64,000 nucleotides of DNA. Origin: Halorhabdus sp. BNX81. GTDB lineage: Archaea > Halobacteriota > Halobacteria > Halobacteriales > Haloarculaceae. Under the pieces are notes generated by a model, which did no database searches, was not told the DNA's origin, and was given only the letters and a program-made list of their open reading frames with translations. The stretch is taken from the NCBI RefSeq assembly GCF_029229925.1, contig NZ_CP107254.1:992001-1056000 (forward strand), given 5' to 3'. Below, one piece after another: positions 42,461 to 50,549 of this stretch (position 1 is the first letter of the stretch; each line of letters starts with the position of its first letter). Made by a program: the position numbers and the translations under genes.

Positions 42461-44212
42461 TCAGCCGGACCATTCGGCGTCCGAAAGCGTCCGCTGGACC
42501 GCCTGCTCGCCGACGGCGGCAGCCAACGTTCGAAACCCGCCACGTTCGCTTCGATCGTCGGCATCGGCGACGAGTCGCGAGACAATGAATTCCGGCGTCG
42601 AGCGGCCGACGGTCCCAAAGCGTGGCTGGTAGTCGACTTCGAGTTCGAGATCCGTCGTCAACCCCTCGGCGAAGATGCCGTCAGTTCGGGCTGCGGCCGG
42701 TAACGGTTCCAGATCGTCGGCCAGGTGCGTGACGAACACGCCGAGCGCCGGCTGGTCGACGGTCAGCGTTACCAGGCCGTGAAGGAGATCGGCGGCGCTG
42801 CCGGGTTCGGTGATCGCCTCGAACTCGTCGACCAACATTAACGTTCGGCCCTCGTCGGTCAGCGGCGGGACGACTGTCCGCAGGGTCGATTCGAGGACGC
42901 CCGCGTTGAAGCTCGCGTGTCGGCGGTGGAAAACGACGGCGTCGACGATCCCGACTTCGGCGGCATCCGCTGGCACGGGCAGCCCCATCTGTGCGAGCAA
43001 CTGGACCTGCGCGAGCGTCTCCAGCAGCGTCGTCTTCCCGCCGCTGTTGGCTCCTGTCAGGACCGCAACCCGATCGCCCCGTGGCGGTTCGTTCGCGCCG
43101 GCGACGGACAATGAATGGTCCCCGATCCCGTAGGTGACGGCCTGGACGGACTGGTCTGCACCGATCAGTTCCAGGTTACGCGCGTTCTCGACCGCCAGCA
43201 CGCGCCCTTCGCGGTACGTCGGCGCGGTGAGATCGAACTCGTGAGCGAACCGGGCCAGCGAGACGTCGCGTGCGATCTCGTCGACGACGTCGACGGCGGC
43301 GTCGACATCCGCGCGGGCCAGTTCCAGGCTGGCCTGCAGTCGCTCGCGGACCTCGGCCTCGCGTTCGTCGACGGCTTCCCGACGATCCGCGGCAAGGTCT
43401 CGAAGCGTTTCCGAGACGAAATCAGTCACGTCCGGGGCATCGGCGACCATCGCCTCCCTGACGGCTCCCACGTCGACGCCGGTTTCGCTGACGACGTGGT
43501 CGACGAATCGCTCGCGGAACTCGTCGCCGCCCCGGACGCCAGCATCGCGGATCGTGGCGATCACCGACTCGGCGTCGGCGGCCATGTCCTCGATCGCTCC
43601 AAGCTGCATTTTGAGATCGTCGAGACGGTCGTCAGCACCGGCCGCGACGCCGTCCGCCTCGAGCGCGGCGAGCGCGTCGGCCGCGGCCTCGAGCTGTTCG
43701 ACGTCGAGGTCTGCGAGCGGCGCGAACACACCGTCGGTGACACCGGTCTCCCGCAATGCCAGTGCGGTCCGGACGCCGGCGAGATCGCCGCCTTCGACGC
43801 TGTCGTAAGCCTCGAAGGCCTCGATGATGCGCTCCCGGGTCGCTTCGTCGAGGTCGTCCCAGACAGCCGCGGCGTCCATGACAGTTTCGAGGCGCGACTC
43901 CATGGCTGCCTGCGAATCGAGGGGCGTGAGCAGCCGGATGCTGTTTGTGGCGTGACGAGTTACCGCGTACTCACTCGCCAGATCGAGCACAGACTTATAA
44001 ACTGATCGGGCGTCGCGGGTCGAAAGCACGTCCATCGCCCCGCCCTGGGCCCGGCGGAGAATCCGCGTCGCCCGCCCGCGGCTCAACCCGGCCTCGGTCA
44101 ACGTCCGGAGATCGCCCGATTCGATGGCTTCGATCGCGGTTTCCAGCCCCAGCGACTCGGCGAGGAGCTCACGGGTCTTCGGCCCGACGCCCCAGTAGTC
44201 CGCTACGTCCAT
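42461..44212 (-). CDS. MutS-family ATPase with N-terminal helix-hairpin-helix
   Basis: A 583-residue protein. The N-terminus (DYWGVGPKTRELLAESLG) has helix-hairpin-helix character. The middle is a long helical coiled-coil lever, and the C-terminus is a MutS ATPase with Walker A GANSGGKTT (from about residue 387), Walker B LMLVDEFEAITE and a switch His in FVTHLADDL. It lacks the mismatch-recognition domain I of MutS1. It fits the haloarchaeal MutS5-type paralogues, more closely related to MutS2. MutS2 proteins can act on recombination intermediates or stalled ribosomes, but this member also lacks the Smr nuclease domain. The role is therefore open. Confidence 0.85.
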   Translation of the reverse strand: MDVADYWGVGPKTRELLAESLGLETAIEAIESGDLRTLTEAGLSRGRATRILRRAQGGAMDVLSTRDARSVYKSVLDLASEYAVTRHATNSIRLLTPLDSQAAMESRLETVMDAAAVWDDLDEATRERIIEAFEAYDSVEGGDLAGVRTALALRETGVTDGVFAPLADLDVEQLEAAADALAALEADGVAAGADDRLDDLKMQLGAIEDMAADAESVIATIRDAGVRGGDEFRERFVDHVVSETGVDVGAVREAMVADAPDVTDFVSETLRDLAADRREAVDEREAEVRERLQASLELARADVDAAVDVVDEIARDVSLARFAHEFDLTAPTYREGRVLAVENARNLELIGADQSVQAVTYGIGDHSLSVAGANEPPRGDRVAVLTGANSGGKTTLLETLAQVQLLAQMGLPVPADAAEVGIVDAVVFHRRHASFNAGVLESTLRTVVPPLTDEGRTLMLVDEFEAITEPGSAADLLHGLVTLTVDQPALGVFVTHLADDLEPLPAAARTDGIFAEGLTTDLELEVDYQPRFGTVGRSTPEFIVSRLVADADDRSERGGFRTLAAAVGEQAVQRTLSDAEWSG

Positions 44213-44292
44213 GGTTGCATGCTCTCCCGGGTGTCCTTAAGGTGTTACCCCTCCGGTCGAACACAATCCGATTCGGCGGCACAGACCACGGA

Positions 44293-44544
44293 CTATCCGT
44301 TGGCGTCGATCCAGTTGCAGAACGCGTCAAAATCGTTCGCGCCCGCGCTCTGAGCGATCTCCCGAAGCGTCCCCGTCCGGAGCTCGTCATGCAATGGGAC
44401 GGTGACGCGTCGACGATCGTTCTCGTTCGTCGGATGTTCGTAATACAGCTGTGCGTGGTCACCGGCCGTCCGACGCCATTCGAATCCGCCAGTATTGACT
44501 AGCACTTTGATGACTTCCATTCCGGAAAAGGTCTGTCGACCCAT
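44293..44544 (-). CDS. hicA: HicA-type toxin (mRNA interferase)
   Basis: An 83-residue protein of the double-stranded-RNA-binding-like HicA fold. The N-terminal SGMEVIKVLVNTGGFEWRR, the catalytic His in the AGDHAQL motif, and VTVPLHDELRTGTLREIA are the family signature. HicA cuts mRNA unless bound by HicB. The start abuts the HicB stop with no gap, so it is the second gene of the pair. In the usual order the toxin is first; here antitoxin comes first. Both halves are intact, so the system may be active. Confidence 0.87.
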   Translation of the reverse strand: MGRQTFSGMEVIKVLVNTGGFEWRRTAGDHAQLYYEHPTNENDRRRVTVPLHDELRTGTLREIAQSAGANDFDAFCNWIDANG

Positions 44545-44814
44545 CTATTCGAGCACGTCTGGCGGGGTCTCGCCTCCGGTCCTGTTTTTGCCCGGATCGA
44601 TTCCCAGTTCGCGTAACTCTTCATTGGTTGGTTCGTGTCCGACCTCGTCGGCCTGCAGTGCGACCGCTTCGTCGAGATTGGAGAGCGCAGCCTCCCTACT
44701 TCGACCTTGCGTCGTGACATCGGTCTCGATGTCCTTCGCGATCCACCAGTCGTCCTCCCGCCATAGGTGGATTTCGTCGTCGTGGGGATCGTTATCAACC
44801 GTCGAACTAGCCAT
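44545..44814 (-). CDS. hicB: HicB-type antitoxin
   Basis: An 89-residue antitoxin. The segment LWREDDWWIAKDIETDVTTQGRSREAALSNLDEAV is the partially degraded RNase H-like HicB fold that binds HicA. The C-terminus is acidic, with no clear DNA-binding domain, so the repressor function may come from a ribbon-helix-helix-like region I cannot see or from the HicA-HicB complex. It is the first gene of the pair. An inverted repeat between the TATA box and the start (44819-44830) would suit autorepression. Confidence 0.8.
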   Translation of the reverse strand: MASSTVDNDPHDDEIHLWREDDWWIAKDIETDVTTQGRSREAALSNLDEAVALQADEVGHEPTNEELRELGIDPGKNRTGGETPPDVLE

Positions 44815-44818
44815 CGTA

Positions 44819-44850
44819 CCTATAGATAGGACCGCTCTCGCATAAAAAGT
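44819..44850 (-). promoter_or_regulatory. hicBA promoter with candidate operator
   Basis: On the minus strand the TATA-like ACTTTTTATG lies at 44841-44850. The inverted repeat CCTAT-AG-ATAGG (44819-44830) sits between it and the hicB ATG at 44814, near the expected transcription start. A protein bound there would block initiation, which matches the autoregulation known for hicBA systems. Confidence 0.5.
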
Positions 44851-44949
44851 TGCTCACGAGATGGCTTTGAGAGCGTTCTCGGAGTACCTGACAGGCACGC
44901 TGAGCCTCCGGCCGGCAGTATGAAATACCTCGCTCGACAATTTCGGTTG

Positions 44950-45558
44950 ATGAGTGCGCCCGACGATGGAGCGTGTCCACGATGCGAAACGCCGCTCGCG
45001 GGTGCGGATGAATGTCCAGAGTGTGGGCTCACGATCCGGACGGGCGAGGACGGCCTCACATCGGAAGCAGCCGACGCGATCGTCGAGCGGACCTTGTCGA
45101 ACGCGTCGGCACGGCGACAGCCGTCCAGCCAGACGCTTCCATATCCACTCAGGCTGGCGTCGGCCCTCGCGATCAGTATCCCGTTTGCCCCGCTGTCGGC
45201 GTTTGCCCTGACGAGTCTCGTTCCCGCCCATCCGATCATCGTCATTCTTGTGGGGATGCTCTCCTGGATGGCACCCGCTGCCGTACTTGCCCGGACGCCC
45301 GTTCCCTCGCTGATCGTCGGCCGGGGGCTGACCGTGATGGGGGCGGTCGTCGCCGTGACGCCGCTGGTCGTCGCCGGCGGCCGGGCGCTCGTCGGCACTG
45401 CCGCGACCACGAACCCCCCGATCGACGGGACCCAGACCATTTACGGGTCGTTTCTACTCTTTGGCCTGGTGATTATAGCTGCCGGAATGGCCGTCTCACG
45501 GGTCGCCGGCCGGAAACGTGACGCCTGGCAGGACGCCAGCCCCCGCCATCGAGAGTGA
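44950..45558 (+). CDS. Zinc-ribbon membrane protein
   Basis: A 202-residue protein with an N-terminal zinc ribbon (CPRCETPL and CPECGLTI, two CPxC knuckles) and four membrane helices in the C-terminal two-thirds, including IVILVGMLSWMAPAAVL and IYGSFLLFGLVIIAAGMAV. A start ten codons upstream (44920) is also possible; 44950 is favoured because ATGAAATAC lies about 27 bases before it. Zinc ribbons on membrane proteins are common in haloarchaea and may bind nucleic acid or protein partners. No family is recognised. Confidence 0.62.
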   Translation: MSAPDDGACPRCETPLAGADECPECGLTIRTGEDGLTSEAADAIVERTLSNASARRQPSSQTLPYPLRLASALAISIPFAPLSAFALTSLVPAHPIIVILVGMLSWMAPAAVLARTPVPSLIVGRGLTVMGAVVAVTPLVVAGGRALVGTAATTNPPIDGTQTIYGSFLLFGLVIIAAGMAVSRVAGRKRDAWQDASPRHRE

Positions 45559-45581
45559 TTTCAGCCGGGAACCGCCAGCTG

Positions 45582-48413
45582 TCACTCCCAGAACGACCGC
45601 GTCCGGGCGTACTCGCGTTCCCGGGCGAGGATGTCCCGGTAGAAATCGTCCTCGTTCTCCCGGAGTTTGTTGATGATGCGGGCCGCGTTCGTCGGGCCGA
45701 CGCCGCGACCCGCCAGCGCGATGATCGCCTGCTTGCCGTGGCTCTGGACGAGGTCGGCGGCCTGGTGGGCGCGTTTCGTCCGGCGCTCCTGCTCGTCGTC
45801 CTTCTCGTCGGCCTTGACTGCGGTGACGGTCTCCTCGTCCCACGGGTTCAGCGCCGCGATCCGGGTCGACCCACACTCCGGGCACTTCGGCCGGTCGCGC
45901 ACTCGCTTGACCGGCTTGGTGGTCGTATAGGACTCACAGTGAACGCAGAACAGGATGACGCGGTCCTCCTGGATCCGGTCTTTCAGCGTCTGGATCACGC
46001 TCGCGTCGGCGTTCTCGGGGGCGAGGAGTTCCTTGCTGCCCGAGCGACCGCCGCGACCGATCGCCGTCCGGCCGCCGACGGTCTCGACAGCGATGTCGCC
46101 CGACTGGATCTCCCGAAGTAACTCGCTCGTCCGGCCGATGGCGAGTTTCTCGTGGATCAACTCCCGCAGGGCCTCGTCGTAGATCGGAGTGTCCTCCAGG
46201 GCCTCAAGCAGGCGATCCCGGCCGAAGCGGCTGCTCCCCCGTCCACGCCAGTTCTTGAGCGCGCCGAACTTGGTGGCGACCTGCGCGAGTCGGAACTTCA
46301 GCGCGTCGGCGTTCTTCAGACTGAGCTCGATCAACCCCTCGACGTGAGCGGGATCGGTCGATTCGAGTACGTCGACGACGTCGCCGGCGGTGACGTTTCG
46401 GGGCACCTCCAGAGAGATCCGATAGGGATCGACGTCGAGGCCGACCGACGAGCCCGTCCGCTGGCCGAGCAGCGCCGAGAGGAGTCGACCGAGTGTCTCG
46501 TTGACCTTGTGGCCGAAGGCGGCATTGAGCACGATGTCCCGCCCCTCGAACTCCACGACGATCCGGTCGGGGCCGGGAACCGGTCCCTCGTGATATTCGA
46601 TCTGTTCGAGCGCGGACCGGATCGTCGCCTCGGCGGCATCGTATCTTCCAGCGAGGTGCCGGGCGACGCTTTCGGGCTCGCCCCCGGCCCGGAGTTGCTC
46701 GGCGGCGACCCCCCGGATCTCGGCGACTTCCTGCGCCACGTCGTAGGGCACCGGGATCTCCTGGCCGGTCCAGGAGGGGACTTCACCCGCTGGATCGCCG
46801 ACCGGCGTGACGTGGACCGTCTCCTCGTCCTCGTCGATCTCGGTGATCCGCCACATCTCGCCGCCCTGGATGAACACCTCCCCCGGCGCGGCGAAGTTGA
46901 CGACGAAGCGTTCATCGAGCGTCCCGACCTGCCGGCCGCTCGTGCCGTCGGCGACGTCGTAGGTCGCCTCGTCGGGGATCATCGAGAGGTTGTGATAGAA
47001 GTACTGCCAGGTCCCCCGGCGTTTGCTGAGCTCGTCGTCGTCCTCCTCGAGCCAGACAACTCGATTGTCGGCGAGCTCACGCACGATCTCCCGGAAGACA
47101 GCTTCGGAAATATCGCCAAAGGGGTAGGCCCGCGTGACGATCTCGTAGGTGCGGCGGGCGTCGACCTCTCCCAGGTCCATGACGACGCCCGCGATCTGGT
47201 TGGCGACGGTGTCCCGACTCCCGTGGTGGATCGCTGCCGGTTCGACCTCGCCGGCCCGGGCCATTCGCGCAATGGCGAGCGCCTCGAAGGTCTCGTCGGG
47301 GCTCGTCGTGACGATCGTCCCTGCGGACGTTCGATCCCGGCGGTGGCCCGCCCGCCCGATGCGCTGGAGCAACCGGGAGACTTGCCGGGGGCTATTGTAC
47401 TGGACGACGTGATCCACGCGCCCGACGTCGATCCCGAGCTCCATCGAGGAGGTACACAGCAACGCGTCCAGGTCGCCCGCCTTGAACGCGTCCTCGACCT
47501 CGACGCGAGTGTCCGAGGCCAGCGACCCGTGGTGGATGCCAACGTCCGTGCCGTACTCCTTGAGTCGCGAGCCCAACGCTTCGGCCGTCTGGCGGGTGTT
47601 GACAAACACCAGCGTCGACTCGTGGGTTTCGATCAGTTCGTCGATCTGCCTGACGTGACTGGCGACCTCGGCATCGGTGACGATTTCGCCGGCGACGTTC
47701 TCGTCGCGCTCCTCGATCGAAGGGCGGACGACGTCGATCTCGATGTCGCTGCCGGCGTCGATCTCGACGATCGAACACCCGCGATCGCCAGTCAGAAACC
47801 GCCCGACTTCCGCGGGATCGCCGACGGTCGCCGAGAGCCCGATCCGCTGGAACGGGCCGGCGAGTTCCCGGAGTCGTTCGAGGCCGACGGTCAACTGTGC
47901 GCCGCGTTTTGCGGCCGCGAGTTCGTGGACCTCGTCGACGACGACGTGGGCGACGTCTGCGAGCCCCTCCCGGAGTTTCTCGCCGGTCAGGATCGCCTGG
48001 AGCGTTTCTGGGGTGGTGACGAGGACGTCCGGCGGATCCTCGGCCTGTTGCTGGCGGCGGTATTGGGTGGTGTCGCCGTGGCGGACGTCGATCTCGAGGT
48101 CAAGTGTCTCACCCCACCATTCCAGGCGATCCCGCATGTCGCGATTGAGTGCCCGCAGCGGCGTGACGTACAGCGCGGCGATCCCCTCGGGCGGATCCCC
48201 TTCGATGGCGTCGAAGACCGGGAGCATCGCGGTCTCGGTCTTGCCGCTGCCGGTCGGGGCGATCACCAGCGCGTCCTCACCGTCGGCGATCGGGGGGATC
48301 GCGCGACGCTGTGGCTCGGTCGGCGTCGTGAACCCGCGATCGGACAGCGCCGATCGGACGGCCTCACCGAGGTGCGCGAAGACGGCGTCACCCTCGCGCG
48401 TCGCCTCGCTCAT
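45582..48413 (-). CDS. lhr: Lhr-type superfamily 2 helicase
   Basis: A 943-residue ATP-dependent helicase. Motif I is IAPTGSGKT (residues 51-59), motif II is VVVDEVHEL, motif III LSATVGD, and motif VI QRIGRAGHRRD. The C-terminal half holds the Lhr winged-helix and core domains, and near the end a zinc ribbon with FCVHCES and CPECGSTR. Lhr family members unwind forked DNA and RNA-DNA hybrids and take part in recombination and replication-fork repair. The ATG at 48413 is used because a leaderless promoter (TTTAAT, about 26 bases before it) fits and the longer frame has no similarity. It is divergent from the creatininase-like gene. Confidence 0.93.
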   Translation of the reverse strand: MSEATREGDAVFAHLGEAVRSALSDRGFTTPTEPQRRAIPPIADGEDALVIAPTGSGKTETAMLPVFDAIEGDPPEGIAALYVTPLRALNRDMRDRLEWWGETLDLEIDVRHGDTTQYRRQQQAEDPPDVLVTTPETLQAILTGEKLREGLADVAHVVVDEVHELAAAKRGAQLTVGLERLRELAGPFQRIGLSATVGDPAEVGRFLTGDRGCSIVEIDAGSDIEIDVVRPSIEERDENVAGEIVTDAEVASHVRQIDELIETHESTLVFVNTRQTAEALGSRLKEYGTDVGIHHGSLASDTRVEVEDAFKAGDLDALLCTSSMELGIDVGRVDHVVQYNSPRQVSRLLQRIGRAGHRRDRTSAGTIVTTSPDETFEALAIARMARAGEVEPAAIHHGSRDTVANQIAGVVMDLGEVDARRTYEIVTRAYPFGDISEAVFREIVRELADNRVVWLEEDDDELSKRRGTWQYFYHNLSMIPDEATYDVADGTSGRQVGTLDERFVVNFAAPGEVFIQGGEMWRITEIDEDEETVHVTPVGDPAGEVPSWTGQEIPVPYDVAQEVAEIRGVAAEQLRAGGEPESVARHLAGRYDAAEATIRSALEQIEYHEGPVPGPDRIVVEFEGRDIVLNAAFGHKVNETLGRLLSALLGQRTGSSVGLDVDPYRISLEVPRNVTAGDVVDVLESTDPAHVEGLIELSLKNADALKFRLAQVATKFGALKNWRGRGSSRFGRDRLLEALEDTPIYDEALRELIHEKLAIGRTSELLREIQSGDIAVETVGGRTAIGRGGRSGSKELLAPENADASVIQTLKDRIQEDRVILFCVHCESYTTTKPVKRVRDRPKCPECGSTRIAALNPWDEETVTAVKADEKDDEQERRTKRAHQAADLVQSHGKQAIIALAGRGVGPTNAARIINKLRENEDDFYRDILAREREYARTRSFWE

Positions 48414-48549
48414 TACAGCAGTATTGGGTGCTGAGCCGATTAAACGCGTTGGAAGGTGTGTCCACAGATGCCACTTTGGTACTCCTTGATCGTTCACGTG
48501 CAATCGCACATGGGGACACGTTCTTGCCCTCGAAACCCGTTGGAGGTGT

Positions 48550-49332
48550 ATGTACCTCGCCGACGCCGCGTGGCCGGATCTGGAGTCGTACTTCGAGTCG
48601 GAGTCGATCGCACTCGTCCCGCTGGGTTCGACCGAGCAACACGGCCCACATCTGCCGGAGGGGACTGACCACCTCATCGCCGAGGCGTTCGCCACGGAGG
48701 TCGCCGACCGGACTGGATTCCTGCGAACGCCGCCAGTCCGGATCGGCGTGAGTCCCCATCATCAGCAGTTCCCGGGGACGATGTCCGTCGATCCGCCCGC
48801 GTTCCGAGACTACGTCGAGAGCTTCACCCGGAGTCTCACCACGCACGGCATCGACCGGGTGATCTACGTCAACGCCCACGGCGGCAACATAACCCATCTC
48901 AGAGAGGTCGGTCGGCGACTCCGCGAGGACGGGACCGCCTTCGCTGTCGAGTGGATGTGGGACGAGAGCATTCCCGAGCAGGTCACCGATGCGTTCGAAC
49001 ACAACGGGCCACACGGCGGCCCCAAGGAGACCGCACTCATCCAGCACCTCCATCCGGATCTCGTCCACGAGGATCGACTCGAGGAGGCGCGTGACACCGG
49101 CCTGGTCGAAGTGAGCGAGGACGTCGGTCGCGTCCACGGTGCTCGCACGTTCTACGACTCGATCGAGAACAGCGAGAACGGGGTTTTCGGGGACCAAACT
49201 GAGGCGACCGCCGAGATCGGTGCGGAGCTGTTCGAGGCAGCCAGCGACGAACTCGTCGCACTCGCCGAGTGGCTGGACGAACAGCCCTTCGAGGACCTCA
49301 TGCCGCGCGAGCACGTATCGACCAGATCGTAG
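48550..49332 (+). CDS. Creatininase family hydrolase, probably ArfB-like
   Basis: A 260-residue metal-dependent hydrolase. The metal ligands are in PLGSTEQHGPHLPEGTD and NAHGGN, the family signature. Archaeal ArfB, the second enzyme of archaeal riboflavin/F420 synthesis, belongs to this family and removes the formyl group from the product of ArfA. Since ArfC (53596-54258) is encoded 4.3 kb away on the same strand, ArfB activity is a reasonable inference. Other members cleave creatinine or mature mycofactocin, so the assignment is not certain. Confidence 0.78.
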   Translation: MYLADAAWPDLESYFESESIALVPLGSTEQHGPHLPEGTDHLIAEAFATEVADRTGFLRTPPVRIGVSPHHQQFPGTMSVDPPAFRDYVESFTRSLTTHGIDRVIYVNAHGGNITHLREVGRRLREDGTAFAVEWMWDESIPEQVTDAFEHNGPHGGPKETALIQHLHPDLVHEDRLEEARDTGLVEVSEDVGRVHGARTFYDSIENSENGVFGDQTEATAEIGAELFEAASDELVALAEWLDEQPFEDLMPREHVSTRS

Positions 49333-49405
49333 GCGGCGGTCATCTCGATCGAGGTATGCTGCCATCTGATACGACATGCTACCCCAGATACCAGTATCGA
49401 CTGCA

Positions 49406-49465
49406 GAAACTCGTCTTTCGGAAATCTGTATTTCTGAAATATCGATTTCGGGAATATTGATTTCT
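49406..49465 (+). repeat. Four tandem 15-bp units, each with internal dyad symmetry
   Basis: Positions 49406-49420, 49421-49435, 49436-49450 and 49451-49465 are degenerate copies of a 15-base unit of the form GAAAT-n5-TTTCG. The third copy, GAAATATCGATTTC, is a perfect inverted repeat (GAAAT/ATTTC around four bases). This AT-rich array lies in the 188 bases between the creatininase gene and a decayed gene, in a GC-rich genome. It could be a set of protein-binding iterons or a degenerate minisatellite. Confidence 0.7.
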
Positions 49466-49520
49466 TTATCGACTTCCGTGCATAGTGGTTTGCTACCAAT
49501 ACACGCGAAACGTTCAGACG

Positions 49521-49793
49521 ATGGTCGATCCGTCAACCGCGCCGCTCGTCGAGCTGATCGGTCACCTCGCGCTGGCGTTCGAGGTCGGCGCACTCGTCGG
49601 CTTAGAGCGGGGCAAAGCGAGTCCGGAGAGACCTTCGCCGGCAGTCGAACGTTCCCGCTGATCGCGCTCCACGGTAGGCTCGTGGCGGCGCTGCTGGTCG
49701 CCATCCTCGGCGCGATGACGATGCACTCCGATCGAAGTGCGACCGTCGCGATCGTCGTCGGGTTCGTCTCCTCGACAGCGACGACAGGTACGT
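49521..49793 (+). pseudogene. Decayed DUF4010/MgtC-like membrane protein gene
   Basis: From the ATG at 49521 the frame reads PLVELIGHLALAFEVGALVGLERG, the first helix of MgtC/DUF4010 proteins. It then ends prematurely at 49659. In the next frame the expected continuation appears as GETFAGSRTFPLIALHG, followed by a helix of Ala, Leu, Val and Gly. So one frameshift lies between about 49610 and 49630. The remaining few hundred residues of a full-length DUF4010 protein are missing; the sequence runs straight into the 3' end of the convergent phosphoesterase gene. This is a truncated, frameshifted remnant. Confidence 0.72.
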
Positions 49794-50549
49794 CTAGATC
49801 TGATCGTACGGTCCGAGTCGCGTCCCGTCCAGTAAATAGGCCGTCCCGTCAGCGAGCCCCTCGGGTAAAAAGGGGGAGAGGAACGACTGCCCCGCGACGT
49901 TGATCCAGGTGCCGCCCGAGAGGTCGTTGAACGCCGGGAACACGACGAGTTCGCCGTCGACTTGCAGACGCGTATCGTCGTCGTGCTCCCGAAAAGGGAC
50001 GGGATCGATCGCTCCGCGGAGCCAGACGCGTTCCTTCCGTCGGCCGCCGACCTCGTCTTCCAGCCGGACGACAGGGTGTTCGTGGCCGATGCAGACCGTT
50101 TCGGCGGCGAGGACGTCCGGTGCGGGCCAGGTGTGACCGTGAGCGAACCCGATCGATCCCAGCCGCACGCCCGATCCGTCAGTGATCGCCACGCCCTCGC
50201 GGTCGGCAAGCAGCGACTCGATCTCGCCGTCGTGGTTGCCCTTCACGAGCGTGAGCGGAATCCGATCGGTGACCGCCGAGACGAGACGGTCAATCTCCTC
50301 GCGCTCGTCTCGCTGTGGCGTCCCGATGGCATGACCCAGGTCGCCCAGGACAACCAACCGGTCCGGATCCGTCTCGGCTACCAGCGAGAGCACGTTCTCG
50401 CGCCGCTGGTCGGCCCCGGACGCGAGTTCGACCCCTTCTCGACGCAATCCGGCTTCGATGCCGGCGTGGACGTCCGCCACAACAAGGGCGCGTCCATCCG
50501 GAACCTCGACGATCGCTGCAGGTGCGCCGGGGACCGGTTCGACCGCCAT
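49794..50549 (-). CDS. rpe: RPA-associated metallophosphoesterase
   Basis: A 251-residue calcineurin-like phosphoesterase. The metal-binding motifs are DVHAG, GDLGH, GNHD, GHTW and GHEHP. In Haloferax the gene downstream of rpa1 and its partner rpap1 encodes such an enzyme and has been called rpe. Here the start shares one base with the rpap1 stop (TGATG), so the three genes form a coupled operon. Its substrate is unknown; a nucleotide or DNA end is plausible. The ATG at 50549 was preferred because the longer frame lies in rpap1. Confidence 0.86.
   Translation of the reverse strand: MAVEPVPGAPAAIVEVPDGRALVVADVHAGIEAGLRREGVELASGADQRRENVLSLVAETDPDRLVVLGDLGHAIGTPQRDEREEIDRLVSAVTDRIPLTLVKGNHDGEIESLLADREGVAITDGSGVRLGSIGFAHGHTWPAPDVLAAETVCIGHEHPVVRLEDEVGGRRKERVWLRGAIDPVPFREHDDDTRLQVDGELVVFPAFNDLSGGTWINVAGQSFLSPFLPEGLADGTAYLLDGTRLGPYDQI

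Noticed and set aside
45582-48695. Longer Lhr start at 48695
   Set aside because: The extra 94 residues have no similarity to helicases, overlap the divergent creatininase gene and lack a promoter; the ATG at 48413 has a TATA box in place.
48388-49704. 438-residue minus-strand frame over the creatininase gene
   Set aside because: It is antisense to a gene with clear metal-ligand motifs and includes the 15-base repeat array as repeated residues.
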